A stretch of DNA of 64,000 nt from Piromyces finnis (Eukaryota; Neocallimastigomycota; Neocallimastigomycetes; Neocallimastigales; Neocallimastigaceae): the NCBI GenBank assembly GCA_002104945.1, contig MCFH01000048.1:186001-250000 (forward strand), written 5' to 3'. Position numbers and translations under genes: made by a program. The notes under the pieces are model-generated. The model did not search any database. It had not been told where the DNA came from and saw nothing but the letters and a program-made list of their open reading frames with translations. Within the stretch, counting starts at the first letter, position 1, and every line of letters begins with the position of its first letter. This document shows, one piece after another, positions 40,970 to 51,061 of this stretch.

Positions 40970-42101
40970 TGTGAAGATATTAACTGGATTTAAAACAAAT
41001 TCAGATAATATCTATAATTAATTAAACATAATAATTATAATTAAATAATTTCAATAATTATTTTAAAACACTTTTAAAAGTCACCTTTTAAATTTTGATT
41101 CAGTGAAAGGGTTATGATTTCAAAAATTTAATATCAATACACTATAACCCTTAACCAAAAATAAGCAAGTACGAAATAAGGTGTAACTCGCCAAAAACGA
41201 TCGCTACGGCTGTAAGTGCTACGGTGATGAAACTAGGTTTATTGGAAAGCTTAGGAAGAAAGCTACAATTTGGTACAATCGCGGTCCTTCTAACTGATCA
41301 TTTAAGGAAGTTATGATTATTTAAAGATTTTATTAGGTAAATTAAAATCAATATGATATCAAGTATGGATCATAAATATTTCTTATGACTTGATGAAATT
41401 AAAAATATATCAATAGGAATTTTAGTTATATTAATTTAATTAATGATAACGATTGTTACTAAAAATAGAACTAGACCCATTTAGGTGTAACAGTTAACAC
41501 CTATAAATTAAATAATCTTAATTATTATAAAATAGGTTAACGGCAAGTTTTATTAGAAATAATTTTGAAAATAATAATTATTTAATTATAACAAATATGT
41601 TATGGTAATATCAATTAATAATGATGAATTATTAATTGAATAGTTTTTATAATTACTAATTAGGATCAACTGTTTAAATGATTAATCATATGTTTATTTT
41701 ATTTTATGTCATGACAAACAAACAAACAAACAAACAATCTTATTACTTATTTAATTATATTACTAATATATTACATGTAATACTTTATTCTTATTAATAT
41801 CAATTTAATAATCTGAACAAAGAATATAAAAGAGAATGAATTGAATTCGATTTTAATTCTTTGTAAAGATTATAGTTATAATCTTAATTATATAGTTACT
41901 TATAATATCATTTATATTATTATTATTAAATAAATAAAAAATTTATAAAAAGTTATTTTAAAGTAAATATAAATTTTTCATTTTTCATTTGGGAGTTTAA
42001 GGTGTTATTTTATAATTAAATTTAATTTCTTAAAAAACATTTTTACTATATAATTAATAACATTCTGACCTGGCCGCATAACCAAACCCAAAAACTTAAC
42101 A
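40970..42101 (+). repeat. Full-length LTR3 (Element 3 family), chimeric flanks
   Basis: 1132 bp from TGTGAAGATATT to CCAAAAACTTAACA, nearly identical to the Element 3 LTRs but inverted relative to them. The left flank is LTR7. The right flank (TGATAATATTTG) is LTR5, at the very junction where Element 3 entered LTR5 at 52918. The flanks do not form a target duplication. Confidence 0.93.
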
Positions 42102-42465
42102 TGATAATATTTGTATCTAAAATTTAATAAATAAAAATAAATAAGAAAATAAAAATAGAATAAATGATTTTTATACTTGTTCATTTGCAAGTCTTTGTTA
42201 GTTTAAAATATAAAATTATTTTATTTAATTATAAAGTTTTAATATTTAATAACTCTTGTATTATTAAATATATATATGTTATTGTTTAATACATCTTGAA
42301 TGTATGTAAATATAATCACAACTATTATTTTAATAAAATTTAATATTATTATCTAATTTTTATGGATTATTAGGAACAATTTTAAAATAAAATGATTCTA
42401 TCACTATTTATACAAAATTATTATTTTAAAGTATAATTATAAACAAATATAAGCTATTTAATTTA

Positions 42466-42496
<31 letters not shown>

Positions 42497-42621
42497 TTTA
42501 CATTTATAATTTTTAATTTAATAATTTTATACAAGTTAATTATTTTAATTTTTAACTATCTGTGTTTTAATATTATTATTATTATTATAAATTCATAATT
42601 TATAAATTTAATTATTTATCA
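42102..42621 (-). repeat. LTR5 fragment (reverse)
   Basis: The reverse complement of 52390-52922, with only about six TAA units. It runs from the TATCA insertion junction to the LTR5 start. A short frame shared with 52834-53019 crosses the LTR5/LTR3 junction and is not a gene. Confidence 0.85.
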
Positions 42622-42622
42622 G

Positions 42623-43121
42623 TGTAAGAAATATTTGTGGCCATAAGTTTGCCCACAAATATTTCAATTGAAACCATATATTCTGGTCACCATTTATTGG
42701 CCAGATATATGTATAACCATATATTAATGGTTATTAATTAAATAGGAAGTTTATTTGCTTTACCCAATCAAGTGGTAAAGAAAATAAACTAATATAGTTA
42801 AATAGTATAGTTAAAACTAACGTTAAATACTTTAGCGTTAGTATTAAAGTAAATTAGTAACTATAATAATAATTAATGTATATAATTATAATTAATAAAT
42901 AAAAGATATAATTAATATAGAATTATTTAAGTAAACATTATTTCATAAGATCTTTATACGTTTGTTTGTAATTATTTTAGTGTTATAATATTTATTTTAT
43001 TTCTTTTATTATTTTTTATAAAACTTTATTTAGTTATTAACTCGTATAAAGAGGTAATAACTAACTTAATTAGCTAAATATTAATAACTTATTAACTAAT
43101 ATTATAAAAACACCTTTTACA
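42623..43121 (+). repeat. LTR6: hairpin-rich LTR-like element
   Basis: It begins TGTAAGAAATATTTG and ends CACCTTTTACA (TG..CA ends). It contains a run of strong hairpins: 42628-42665 (13-bp perfect stem GAAATATTTGTGG), 42676-42710 (10 pairs, one bulge), 42713-42734 (8 bp perfect), 42748-42790 (16 of 17 paired), 42816-42842 (12 bp, one GT) and 43030-43064 (13 of 14). The first 40-odd bases recur reversed at 52344-52387. Family limits are inferred. Confidence 0.7.
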
Positions 43122-43129
43122 GCTTTTTT

Positions 43130-43835
43130 TGTTAAGGAACCAACAAATAATGTTATTCTTGTCATAATTAATGATTATGACCTAATCCATTATTGTTCCT
43201 AAATGTATGAAAACTTTACAATATTCTTATTTGTAAATTAATGTATACACTTAAATTATATTTAAAATTATTAATAATTATTTTTATTGAACTTAAATTT
43301 TATTTTATTAAACTTAAAAATTAATTTAGTAATAATAATATATTGAAAATTATAGTTTATTGAACTTTTAGTTTAATTTATCAAGTTAATGAATTTTTAT
43401 TAATTAAAATTATGAATAATATTTCTGTAAAATAGTAAAATTCTTTAGTTAAATATATTTAAAGTAAACTTTTAATGTATGTTAATCAATTTAATAATAT
43501 GTATAAATATTTATTATAATAGTAATGTAATTTTATTATTCATTTAAAAGTAATTTAAAGACTAAAATTAATGTAAATAATTAAAGACTAATTCTTTTAA
43601 TTAACACTACTTAATTTTTTACAAAAAGTATAAAAAGGTGTATATTATAAGAATTAGAGAATATACAGATATTTTTATTTTTATTTTTATTTTATTTTAT
43701 AATTTTATATTAATATCTTAATAAAACAATTTTATTAATAAAACAATTTTTCTTATTTCATTTTAATATTATTTTTGAGTATTAATAAATTTATTAATAT
43801 TTTATAAATAAAAGTAAATTCCTCGAACCGTAACA
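43130..43835 (+). repeat. Element 2 5' LTR (LTR2)
   Basis: 706 bp, TGTTAAGGAACC to GAACCGTAACA. Nearly identical copies lie at 10166-10875 (reverse) and 63146-63851. Confidence 0.95.
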
Positions 43836-45407
43836 TAAAAATTGGTGGAGATATCGGGGAATAATATTAATAAAAATTATTAATACATAGGATAAAGTAA
43901 TATTAAAATATTACTAAAATATTATATAAATTTCTTAAAAATTTATTACCCTTCAAAGTTATAGGTAATATTTATATTACTGTTGAAGCTTTAAGGTATA
44001 ATATTTTAGTAGAACTGAATTAGTACGCTTTAGAAGCAGTACTTTATTTAGGAATTAGTGGTTAGGTTTTTAGGTCTAGTTTATCTTTCACAGTAGAATA
44101 CTGGAAAGCGCTGAACCTTTCTATTTTGCTAGAGAAATAGAAGTGCCTCGCATAATTGCTACATGACACTGGTAATACGGTAAGCTGGGCAATTGTGAAC
44201 TACTTAAGCATCCTAAATAAGTATTGGAAAATTGCTGTGAAATGCTGTTCTACTATACTTATTATTGTAATTCAAATTTTTAATAAATTAAATATTATTT
44301 TAGTATTTATAATTTTTTAAAAAAAAAAAAAAATATTTTTTTTTAATTGAACGATTTTTAAAAATTATTCTTTTTAAAATATAAATAAATAATTCGAAAG
44401 TGACCCTTAGCGTGGCAAGTTAAACTGCTGTACGTAATACTTTGGTGTTCAATTATATCTGATAATTGGGGAAGATAATCAATTATTTTCTTTCCGCTAA
44501 TTAAGTTAGTGATAATAAAGAAATTAATTACGTTACTTCCTTTTATTAAATTATATTTAATATTAACCATCGGGTATATTTGTGGCTTATCATCAAAGAG
44601 CTACGAGGGATTTTCACTTAGAATTACACAACCTATAATACTTGATGGTTTAACATTATATAGGTTTGCCTATATTTTTATAAAAAGAAATAAGTTTTTA
44701 AATAATAATTAATTAAAAAAAAAAAAATATATATATAGATATATATATCTATTCTTTTTGTTGATTCTCTTCGAGTAATTTAATATTGCTAATTGAAATA
44801 TTCTTTTCTTACTGTTTTAAGTTAAACAAGTTATATCAGCATAGACAAGCATTATTAACTAATCAACAGAGGTATACTAGGGGTGGTAGAAAGATCCTGA
44901 AGCACGTGACGGAACTTAGATCGTGTGAATAAGGTGACGGCAACATTTACCATTGGACGAAAGACTCTTAGTTAATAGTCTATTATATATAATTTGGTCG
45001 GTAACTTGAATCAGTAATAACAATATTAAATTAAAATTCTTGCTAGTAAATTGAAAACAAATAATAATTAACTATAAGAAAAACAGAAAACAAAAGTAAT
45101 AATTTCATCTTTTCTGACTGAACTAAGATAGTAAGGAGTGATACTAAAAATTTAAATAAATAATTGGTAGTACGTGCTGTGCTAGATTATTTGTATCTCA
45201 TTCTGTCAAGTGGTCGATAAAGGAATTTCGAGCTTGGTTACAACTAATAAGTGGTCGATAAAGGAATTTCGAGCTTGGTTACAACTAATAAGTGGTCGAT
45301 AAAGGAATTTCGAACTTATAATTTTTTTTAGACTATCAAAGGTATTTTTGAGTCTATACTGTGTCATCTTGTACTGCAATAAATTCGGTCAAGGAAAATA
45401 CAAGAAA
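43836..45407 (+). promoter_or_regulatory. Element 2 long leader with primer-binding site
   Basis: The PBS TGGTGGAGATATCGGGG starts at 43843, 7 nt after the LTR, and is tRNA-type like that of Element 1. The remaining 1.5 kb of leader is unusually long and less A/T-rich than its surroundings. It carries the 41-bp tandem repeat and no convincing gene. Its role is unknown; packaging or internal initiation would be guesses. Confidence 0.75.
45208..45313 (+). repeat. 2.6 copies of a 41-bp tandem repeat in the Element 2 leader
   Basis: Units start at 45208, 45249 and 45290 with AAGTGGTCGATAAAGG. The last unit is partial and has one change (GAACT for GAGCT). It lies about 95 bp upstream of the gag ATG. 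Confidence 0.95.
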
Positions 45408-46289
45408 ATGAGCAATTCTACTACAAGGATAGATTTCAAGGAGTTGAAGAAGGAACTCAAGGATATAGAAAAACTTTCCAAAGATAATTTGGACATAAGA
45501 TCCTGGGCTTCTGAAATAAGTTTATGGATTGAACTTCAAGATATCACTAGTGCCAAGAAAATTTACATGGCATGTGTGCTTACTTCTAAGGGTGAACCAA
45601 GAAAGGTAATCCAAGAGTTGGAAGATAAAGACAGTGATAGTGAAGATGAATATGAAAGTGAAAATGAAGAAGAGAATCAGAAAAATGAATCTAATGAAGA
45701 AGATTATCCCTCACTTGGGAAAATTATCAATGCCCTTGAAACATTTTATGGGTTAAAAGAAGATCAAAGTATGTTATTACGGGAACTAAGAAGACTACGT
45801 ATAAGAAGAAATGAATCAGTTAAAGATTTCAATAGAAGATATAGATCTTTATATTTAAAGTTGGATAAGAAAAAGAAGAAGCATATTAGTGTGTTAGATT
45901 ATGCAGATTCTTTACAAAATAATAAAGAAGCATGGAGAAAAGTATCTTTAAAAGATGATATCACTCTAGAAAAGGCCTTTAAGATAGCTGAGAAGGTAGA
46001 TAGGTTATCTACTAGAATAGATAATGATGGTAATCTACCAACGACTACTGCAATAACCAAAAGTTATAATAATTTTCAACCATACAAGAGAAAAGTTTCT
46101 TTTACTGAAGCCAAAAAGCCTAATAAAGATGATGAAATGAATAACCTAGTCAAGAAAATGAAGAATTTAACTATTAAAGCTTGTTTCTTCTGTAGTGAAC
46201 CTGGTCATTATCAACAAAATTGCCCAAAACTTCAAGCCATTATTGAAGGAAACAAGAAGCGTTATTATGATAATCATTTAAATCATTAA
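45408..46289 (+). CDS. Element 2 Gag
   Basis: 293 aa starting MSNSTTRIDFKELKKELKD. An upstream in-frame ATG at 45348 adds a poor Cys/Tyr-rich stretch, so 45408 is preferred. The middle is helical and charged, with an acidic loop (DSDSEDEYESENEEE). LRRLRIRRNESVKDFNRRYRSLY resembles the retrotransposon-gag core, with the longest run given here as two parts, LRRLRIRRNES and VKDFNRRYRSLY. One CCHC knuckle (CFFCSEPGHYQQNC) sits near the C-terminus. The stop at 46287-46289 lies just after a slippery heptamer. Confidence 0.93.
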   Translation: MSNSTTRIDFKELKKELKDIEKLSKDNLDIRSWASEISLWIELQDITSAKKIYMACVLTSKGEPRKVIQELEDKDSDSEDEYESENEEENQKNESNEEDYPSLGKIINALETFYGLKEDQSMLLRELRRLRIRRNESVKDFNRRYRSLYLKLDKKKKKHISVLDYADSLQNNKEAWRKVSLKDDITLEKAFKIAEKVDRLSTRIDNDGNLPTTTAITKSYNNFQPYKRKVSFTEAKKPNKDDEMNNLVKKMKNLTIKACFFCSEPGHYQQNCPKLQAIIEGNKKRYYDNHLNH

Positions 46290-46329
46290 GTGGGAGAAGA
46301 AGCACTCCCATCGTCAATAAAATAGCTTC
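46277..46329 (+). promoter_or_regulatory. Element 2 -1 frameshift signal with predicted pseudoknot
   Basis: The slippery heptamer T TTA AAT lies at 46277-46283 in gag frame. A 7-nt spacer (46284-46290) precedes stem 1, TGGGAG/CTCCCA (46291-46296 with 46305-46310, 6 bp perfect). Loop bases GAAGC (46299-46303) pair exactly with GCTTC (46325-46329) to form stem 2 of an H-type pseudoknot, with L1 of 2 nt and L2 of 14 nt. The -1 frame is open from here into pol. Confidence 0.88.
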
Positions 46330-46345
46330 AGCTCAGTATCAGTCA

Positions 46346-49300
46346 ATGCCAAGTGAAGAAACAACAAGCCAGAGTGATTGGTCGAAAGAAGAATATGATG
46401 AAGGAATCGAAAGTGACTTTGAAGATACTGATATTAATGAACAGTTCTTTGTATGTGCTAATAAAAGGAAGTTGGATAAAATAAGCAAAGAACAAGATGA
46501 TAATAAAGAAAAACGACTTCACAAAAACTTGAAAAATGATCCTAGACCTATTCTTACACCTGCTCTTAGGAAACGTAAAGCACAAGAATTAGAAAATATA
46601 CCAATAGATGTTTCTCCTAAGCAACTGCATCCTTCTATTATTGCTCAACCGAATATCAGAGAACAAAAACTAAAAGAAAGAAAACTTCGGGATAAAGAGC
46701 GTGCTAGTAGTAGTGAACAAAAGGAAGAAGAAAAGAATGAATTGGCAAGTTCTAATGAAGATCCTATTATTATCGACTATGATGAAGAAGAAATGTTATC
46801 TGCAATTACAGATAAGAAAGGTGCTAAGGTGGTAGAGAAATATAACACAAGTGAATCAACCAAATCTACTTCTAATTCAACTCTAAATAAATTAATGAAA
46901 GAGCAAAAGAAAGAAAAACCTGCAGAATCGAAAGTTAAGAAAACTGCTAGAAATATTCAAATGATAGCAGATACGGAAGAATATAATGTAGTTAAAGATC
47001 TTAACGAAACAAAATGCAATATTACTTTTGGTCAATTACTTAACTCGGCTCCAAAGTTACGAACGCAAGTGTCACAAGGTCTTAAACTGGAAAAGAACAA
47101 CACAAAAATTGTGGGAGCTCTGGAGAATTTTAATGCTACTTCGGTATTAGTAAATAATGTAGATCATTCGTATGTAAGCAAAAGTAAAGAAGTATCAGAA
47201 GAAGATATCGCTATGGTAGATGCAACGGTTGATGGGGTACCAGGTAAATTATTAGTTGATTCCTGTAGCAACTTAAGTATTATAACAAAAAAATATTTAG
47301 ATAAACTTCCCCATCAATATGAATCTATTGGATTGAGTTGTGGAAGAATACGTTTAGCTACTAAAAATGATGACTATTCGGAAGGCATAATTATTAGAGT
47401 ACCGGTCCAGATAAATGATCTTACAATCACTGCTGATTTTAGAGTGGTGGATAAAGAAGACCCCTTTTATGATATGTTAATTAATTTGAAAACCCAAATG
47501 GATAACAACTTATTTATCCACCCACTTCGCTATAGTCTTTGCAGATTTAATTCAAATGGATTTATTGAAGATATTGCTCCAATTAATAACAAATATGATG
47601 ATGAAGAAAAGATTATGTGTATGATACGTAGAGTCGGTGATGAAGATTTTAAAAGTGATTTGAAAAATATTGAAGGTTTACCACCTTCAGAATATATTCA
47701 CAATAAAAATTTTACTGAGACTCTTAATGAAAAGTATCGAGAACAAATTGTTCGGATATTGGAAGAGAATATTGAAATTATTGCTACTTCTTCTGAAGAA
47801 CTAACACCTTCGAATTTAACTCCCCATAAGATTAATTTAAAGCCAGGAGCAAAGCCAATTAAACAAAGATCATATAGGTTAGCCAAGTTCAAATCTGATA
47901 TACTTAAGGAAGAATTGTCTAAATTGATTAATAAAAAGCTAATTGAGCCATCGTACTCGGAATGGTCTTCTCCGGTGGTTTTGGTCCCGAAGCATAATGG
48001 GAAATGGAGAATGTGCGTGGACTATCGAAGAGTTAATGATTTGTCTGAAAAGGATGCCTATTCAATTCCTTTTATAGATGAGATATTTGATAGTTTACAT
48101 GGTGCAACTATATTCACTACTATGGACTTATATTCCGGCTATCATCAAATCCTTATGGATGAAGAAAGCGTTGAATTGACAAGTTTTACAACTAAGTTTG
48201 GAAATTACCAATTCAAGGTTATGCCTTTTGGTCTCACTGGAGCACCCGCTACATTTCAGAGGGAGATGAATCGGATTCTGTTTCCGTTAATTGGAAAGTG
48301 TGTTTATAACTTCATTGATGATATTCTGATCTATTCAAAGAGTATTGAAGAACATATTGAACATATAAATCAAGTTTTAGCAATTTTCCGGAAAAACAAA
48401 CTAAAAATCAATATTGAAAAATGTCATTTTATGCAAACTGAAGTTGACGTGTTAGGCCATCGTTTAGCTACAGAAGGTCTTAAACCATTAGATAACAAAA
48501 TCCAAGCTATAAAAAATTGGAAACCTCCTTCGAATATCCATGAATTAAGATCATTCCTAGGTTCAATTGGATATTATAGAGATTTTATTCCTAATTATGC
48601 TAAACTTACTGCTCCCTTGTGTAAGCTGCTTAGAAAAGGTGTTCCTTTCAAATGGTGTAATGAACAACAAGAGAGTTTTATTATATTGAAAGAAAAGTTA
48701 ATTAATGCGCCTATTCTGAAATTCCCTGATTTTGAGAAAGAATTTATAATCCGAACAGATGCATCGTATGAAGGAATCGGAGGAGTATTATTACAAAAGG
48801 AAGGTACCGATATTGAACATCCAATTCATTATATTAGCCGAAGTCTGACGAAAGCAGAAAAAAATTATGGAATTACTGACTTGGAAGGGACTGCCTTATT
48901 TTACTGCATTACTAAATTAAAGCCTTATATAATGGGAAGTCCATTCAAGACTATCGTCTATACTGATCATAAACCATTAATTGGATTATTTAAAAATAAG
49001 GAGCCAAACAATGCAAGACAAACAAGATGGTGTTTAACAGCTAGTATGCTAGGAGTTGATATTCGTTATGAACAAGGTAAAAAGAATGTTGTAGCAGATG
49101 CACTGTCTCGAATGAGAAATGACAAAGATAAGGAAGTGTTAGCTACTAAAATTAATAAAGGTATAGAAGAAACCATACTATCTAAGGTAATTAAAGAATT
49201 TGTTGAAGAAAAGTTCACCAAAATAGATGGGGTGGATTACTTTATTGATGGAAGGAATTATCGAAAACTGATCACGGAAACCAATGAAAAGCTGAAATTG

Positions 49301-50332
49301 ACTTTGGAAGCTCATAACATTGGACATGAAGGATATTATAAAACTTATCAACGTCTGAGAAAAAGCTATTATTGGAACGACATGGTTAATGATATTCGAA
49401 GAGTTGTAGCCAAATGTGAAAAATGCCAACTTAATCGCCCTCAACCATATCCAGAACCTACGGAAAATCTTCCAACTGAGGTTGAAGCTCCTTTCACTCA
49501 TCTGGGTTTAGATATCATTGGTCCATTGGTAAAAACTCGTAACAATAACCAATATATTATAGTTGCAGTGGATCATTTCACAAAATGGGTCGAAGCAGAA
49601 CCCACCGAAAATATCACTTCAAAGGATGTCATAAAATTTTTAATCAATGTTTTCTCTCGGCATGGAGTACCACAAGTCATTACAACCGATAACGATGTCC
49701 AATTTACCTCAGATATGACCAAAGTTTTCCTGGACTTATATGATGTCTATGTCAAGTTTGTCTCAACTTATCATCCTGAAAGTAATGGTTTGACTGAAAA
49801 TAGAAACAAAGAAATTGGAAAGCTTCTAAGACTGCTTGGAAAAGAAAACAAGGATTGGGATGAAATTTTGCCTTCTGCTCTTTGGGCGCTCAGAACTACT
49901 AAAAATACTGTCACAAACCATTCTAGTTTTGAATTGGTTTATGGAAGAGAAGATCAGCAACCCTTTGATATTGCCGCCAGACCTACTAAGGGTATTAATC
50001 AGTCTTCGGATGAAATCTTACTTGAGAAGTTTATTAATCATTACAGGTGGACGTTGGAAGCTTGTGAAAATATTAAAAATGCGAATAAATACTGGGCTAC
50101 TAGAAGGGAAGAAAAACAAAGTATGACTAAGGGCAAAAATATCCATATCGGTGATCTAGTATTAGTTAGAAATTTTAATCGAACGAAGTTAGAGCCTTAT
50201 TTCGTTGGACCACTCAAAATTGTCAAGAAACAATTCAATACGGTTACTTTAGCTGATATATCCACTGGAATTCAGATGAACCGAAATGTTCATCTTAAGA
50301 ACATTGTAAAGTTTAACTCTGCTTTTGCGTAA
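46346..50332 (+). CDS. Element 2 Pol polyprotein (PR-RT-RH-IN)
   Basis: 1328 aa from the first ATG, but the frame is open back to the slippery site, so it is probably translated as Gag-Pol. A charged N-terminal region of about 280 aa includes DPRPILTPALRKRK, a motif also found in Element 1 Pol. The protease-like segment has DSC at 305-307. In RT the palm motif reads FIDD at 656-659 where most Ty3/gypsy RTs have YxDD. RNase H has IRTDASYEGIGG. The integrase zinc finger is IGHEGYYKTYQRLR...CEKCQ, and the core has GLDIIGP, TDNDVQF near 1115 and NGLTENRN. The C-terminus has the GPY/F-type EPYFVGPLKIV and no chromodomain. The ORF is intact. Confidence 0.95.
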   Translation: MPSEETTSQSDWSKEEYDEGIESDFEDTDINEQFFVCANKRKLDKISKEQDDNKEKRLHKNLKNDPRPILTPALRKRKAQELENIPIDVSPKQLHPSIIAQPNIREQKLKERKLRDKERASSSEQKEEEKNELASSNEDPIIIDYDEEEMLSAITDKKGAKVVEKYNTSESTKSTSNSTLNKLMKEQKKEKPAESKVKKTARNIQMIADTEEYNVVKDLNETKCNITFGQLLNSAPKLRTQVSQGLKLEKNNTKIVGALENFNATSVLVNNVDHSYVSKSKEVSEEDIAMVDATVDGVPGKLLVDSCSNLSIITKKYLDKLPHQYESIGLSCGRIRLATKNDDYSEGIIIRVPVQINDLTITADFRVVDKEDPFYDMLINLKTQMDNNLFIHPLRYSLCRFNSNGFIEDIAPINNKYDDEEKIMCMIRRVGDEDFKSDLKNIEGLPPSEYIHNKNFTETLNEKYREQIVRILEENIEIIATSSEELTPSNLTPHKINLKPGAKPIKQRSYRLAKFKSDILKEELSKLINKKLIEPSYSEWSSPVVLVPKHNGKWRMCVDYRRVNDLSEKDAYSIPFIDEIFDSLHGATIFTTMDLYSGYHQILMDEESVELTSFTTKFGNYQFKVMPFGLTGAPATFQREMNRILFPLIGKCVYNFIDDILIYSKSIEEHIEHINQVLAIFRKNKLKINIEKCHFMQTEVDVLGHRLATEGLKPLDNKIQAIKNWKPPSNIHELRSFLGSIGYYRDFIPNYAKLTAPLCKLLRKGVPFKWCNEQQESFIILKEKLINAPILKFPDFEKEFIIRTDASYEGIGGVLLQKEGTDIEHPIHYISRSLTKAEKNYGITDLEGTALFYCITKLKPYIMGSPFKTIVYTDHKPLIGLFKNKEPNNARQTRWCLTASMLGVDIRYEQGKKNVVADALSRMRNDKDKEVLATKINKGIEETILSKVIKEFVEEKFTKIDGVDYFIDGRNYRKLITETNEKLKLTLEAHNIGHEGYYKTYQRLRKSYYWNDMVNDIRRVVAKCEKCQLNRPQPYPEPTENLPTEVEAPFTHLGLDIIGPLVKTRNNNQYIIVAVDHFTKWVEAEPTENITSKDVIKFLINVFSRHGVPQVITTDNDVQFTSDMTKVFLDLYDVYVKFVSTYHPESNGLTENRNKEIGKLLRLLGKENKDWDEILPSALWALRTTKNTVTNHSSFELVYGREDQQPFDIAARPTKGINQSSDEILLEKFINHYRWTLEACENIKNANKYWATRREEKQSMTKGKNIHIGDLVLVRNFNRTKLEPYFVGPLKIVKKQFNTVTLADISTGIQMNRNVHLKNIVKFNSAFA

Positions 50333-50344
50333 GCAAGAGTCTTC

Positions 50345-50355
50345 GTGGGGGCACT
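50345..50355 (+). promoter_or_regulatory. Element 2 polypurine tract
   Basis: GTGGGGGCACT directly precedes the 3' LTR (TGTTAAGG). It is the expected plus-strand primer site. Confidence 0.7.
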
Positions 50356-51057
50356 TGTTAAGGAACCAACAAATAATGTTATTCTTGTCATAATTAATGA
50401 TTATGACCTAATCCATTATTGTTCCTAAATGTATGAAAACTTTACAATATTCTTATTTGTAAATTAATGTATACACTTAAATTATATTTAAAATTATTAA
50501 TAATTATTTTTATTGAACTTAAATTTTATTTTATTAAACTTAAAAATTAATTTAGTAATAATAATATATTGAAAATTATAGTTTATTGAACTTTTAGTTT
50601 AATTTATCAAGTTAATGAATTTTTATTAATTAAAATTATGAATAATATTTCTGTAAAATAGTAAAATTCTTTAGTTAAATATATTTAAAGTAAACTTTTA
50701 ATGTATGTTAATCAATTTAATAATATAAATATTTATTATAATAGTAATGTAATTTTATTATTCATTTAAAAGTAATTTAAATACTAAAATTAATGTAAAT
50801 AATTAAAGACTAATTCTTTTAATTAACACTACTTAATTTTTTACAAAAAGTATAAAAGGGTGTATATTATAAGAATTAGAGAATATACAGATATTTTTAT
50901 TTTTATTTTTATTTTATTTTATAATTTTATATTAATATCTTAATAAAACAATTTTATTAATAAAACAATTTTTCTTATTTCATTTTAATATTATTTTTGA
51001 GTATTAATAAATTTATTAATATTTTATAAATAAAAGTAAATTCCTCGAACCGTAACA
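50356..51057 (+). repeat. Element 2 3' LTR (LTR2)
   Basis: 702 bp, lacking 4 bp (GTAT) present in the 5' LTR and otherwise almost the same. Confidence 0.95.
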
Positions 51058-51061
51058 TTTT

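Larger units (their letters stand above)
43130..51057 (+). mobile_element. Element 2: Ty3/gypsy LTR retrotransposon
   Basis: LTRs 43130-43835 (706 bp) and 50356-51057 (702 bp) have TGTTAAGG...CCGTAACA ends and differ by a 4-bp deletion and about two substitutions. They enclose an intact gag and pol. The flanking TTTT on both sides (43126-43129 and 51058-51061) fits the 4-bp target duplications of the two solo copies of this LTR. The right flank resembles the LTR7 start (GCTAAATAATGAAATT). All parts needed for mobility seem present, so it is a young, possibly active copy. Confidence 0.95.

Noticed and set aside
42005-42190. 61-aa frame repeated identically at 52834-53019
   Set aside because: It spans the LTR5/LTR3 insertion junction, and both copies belong to one duplicated block. 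Identity reflects the repeat and not a conserved peptide.
49178-49501. 107-aa antisense frame in Element 2 pol
   Set aside because: It is a shadow of the integrase-coding region.
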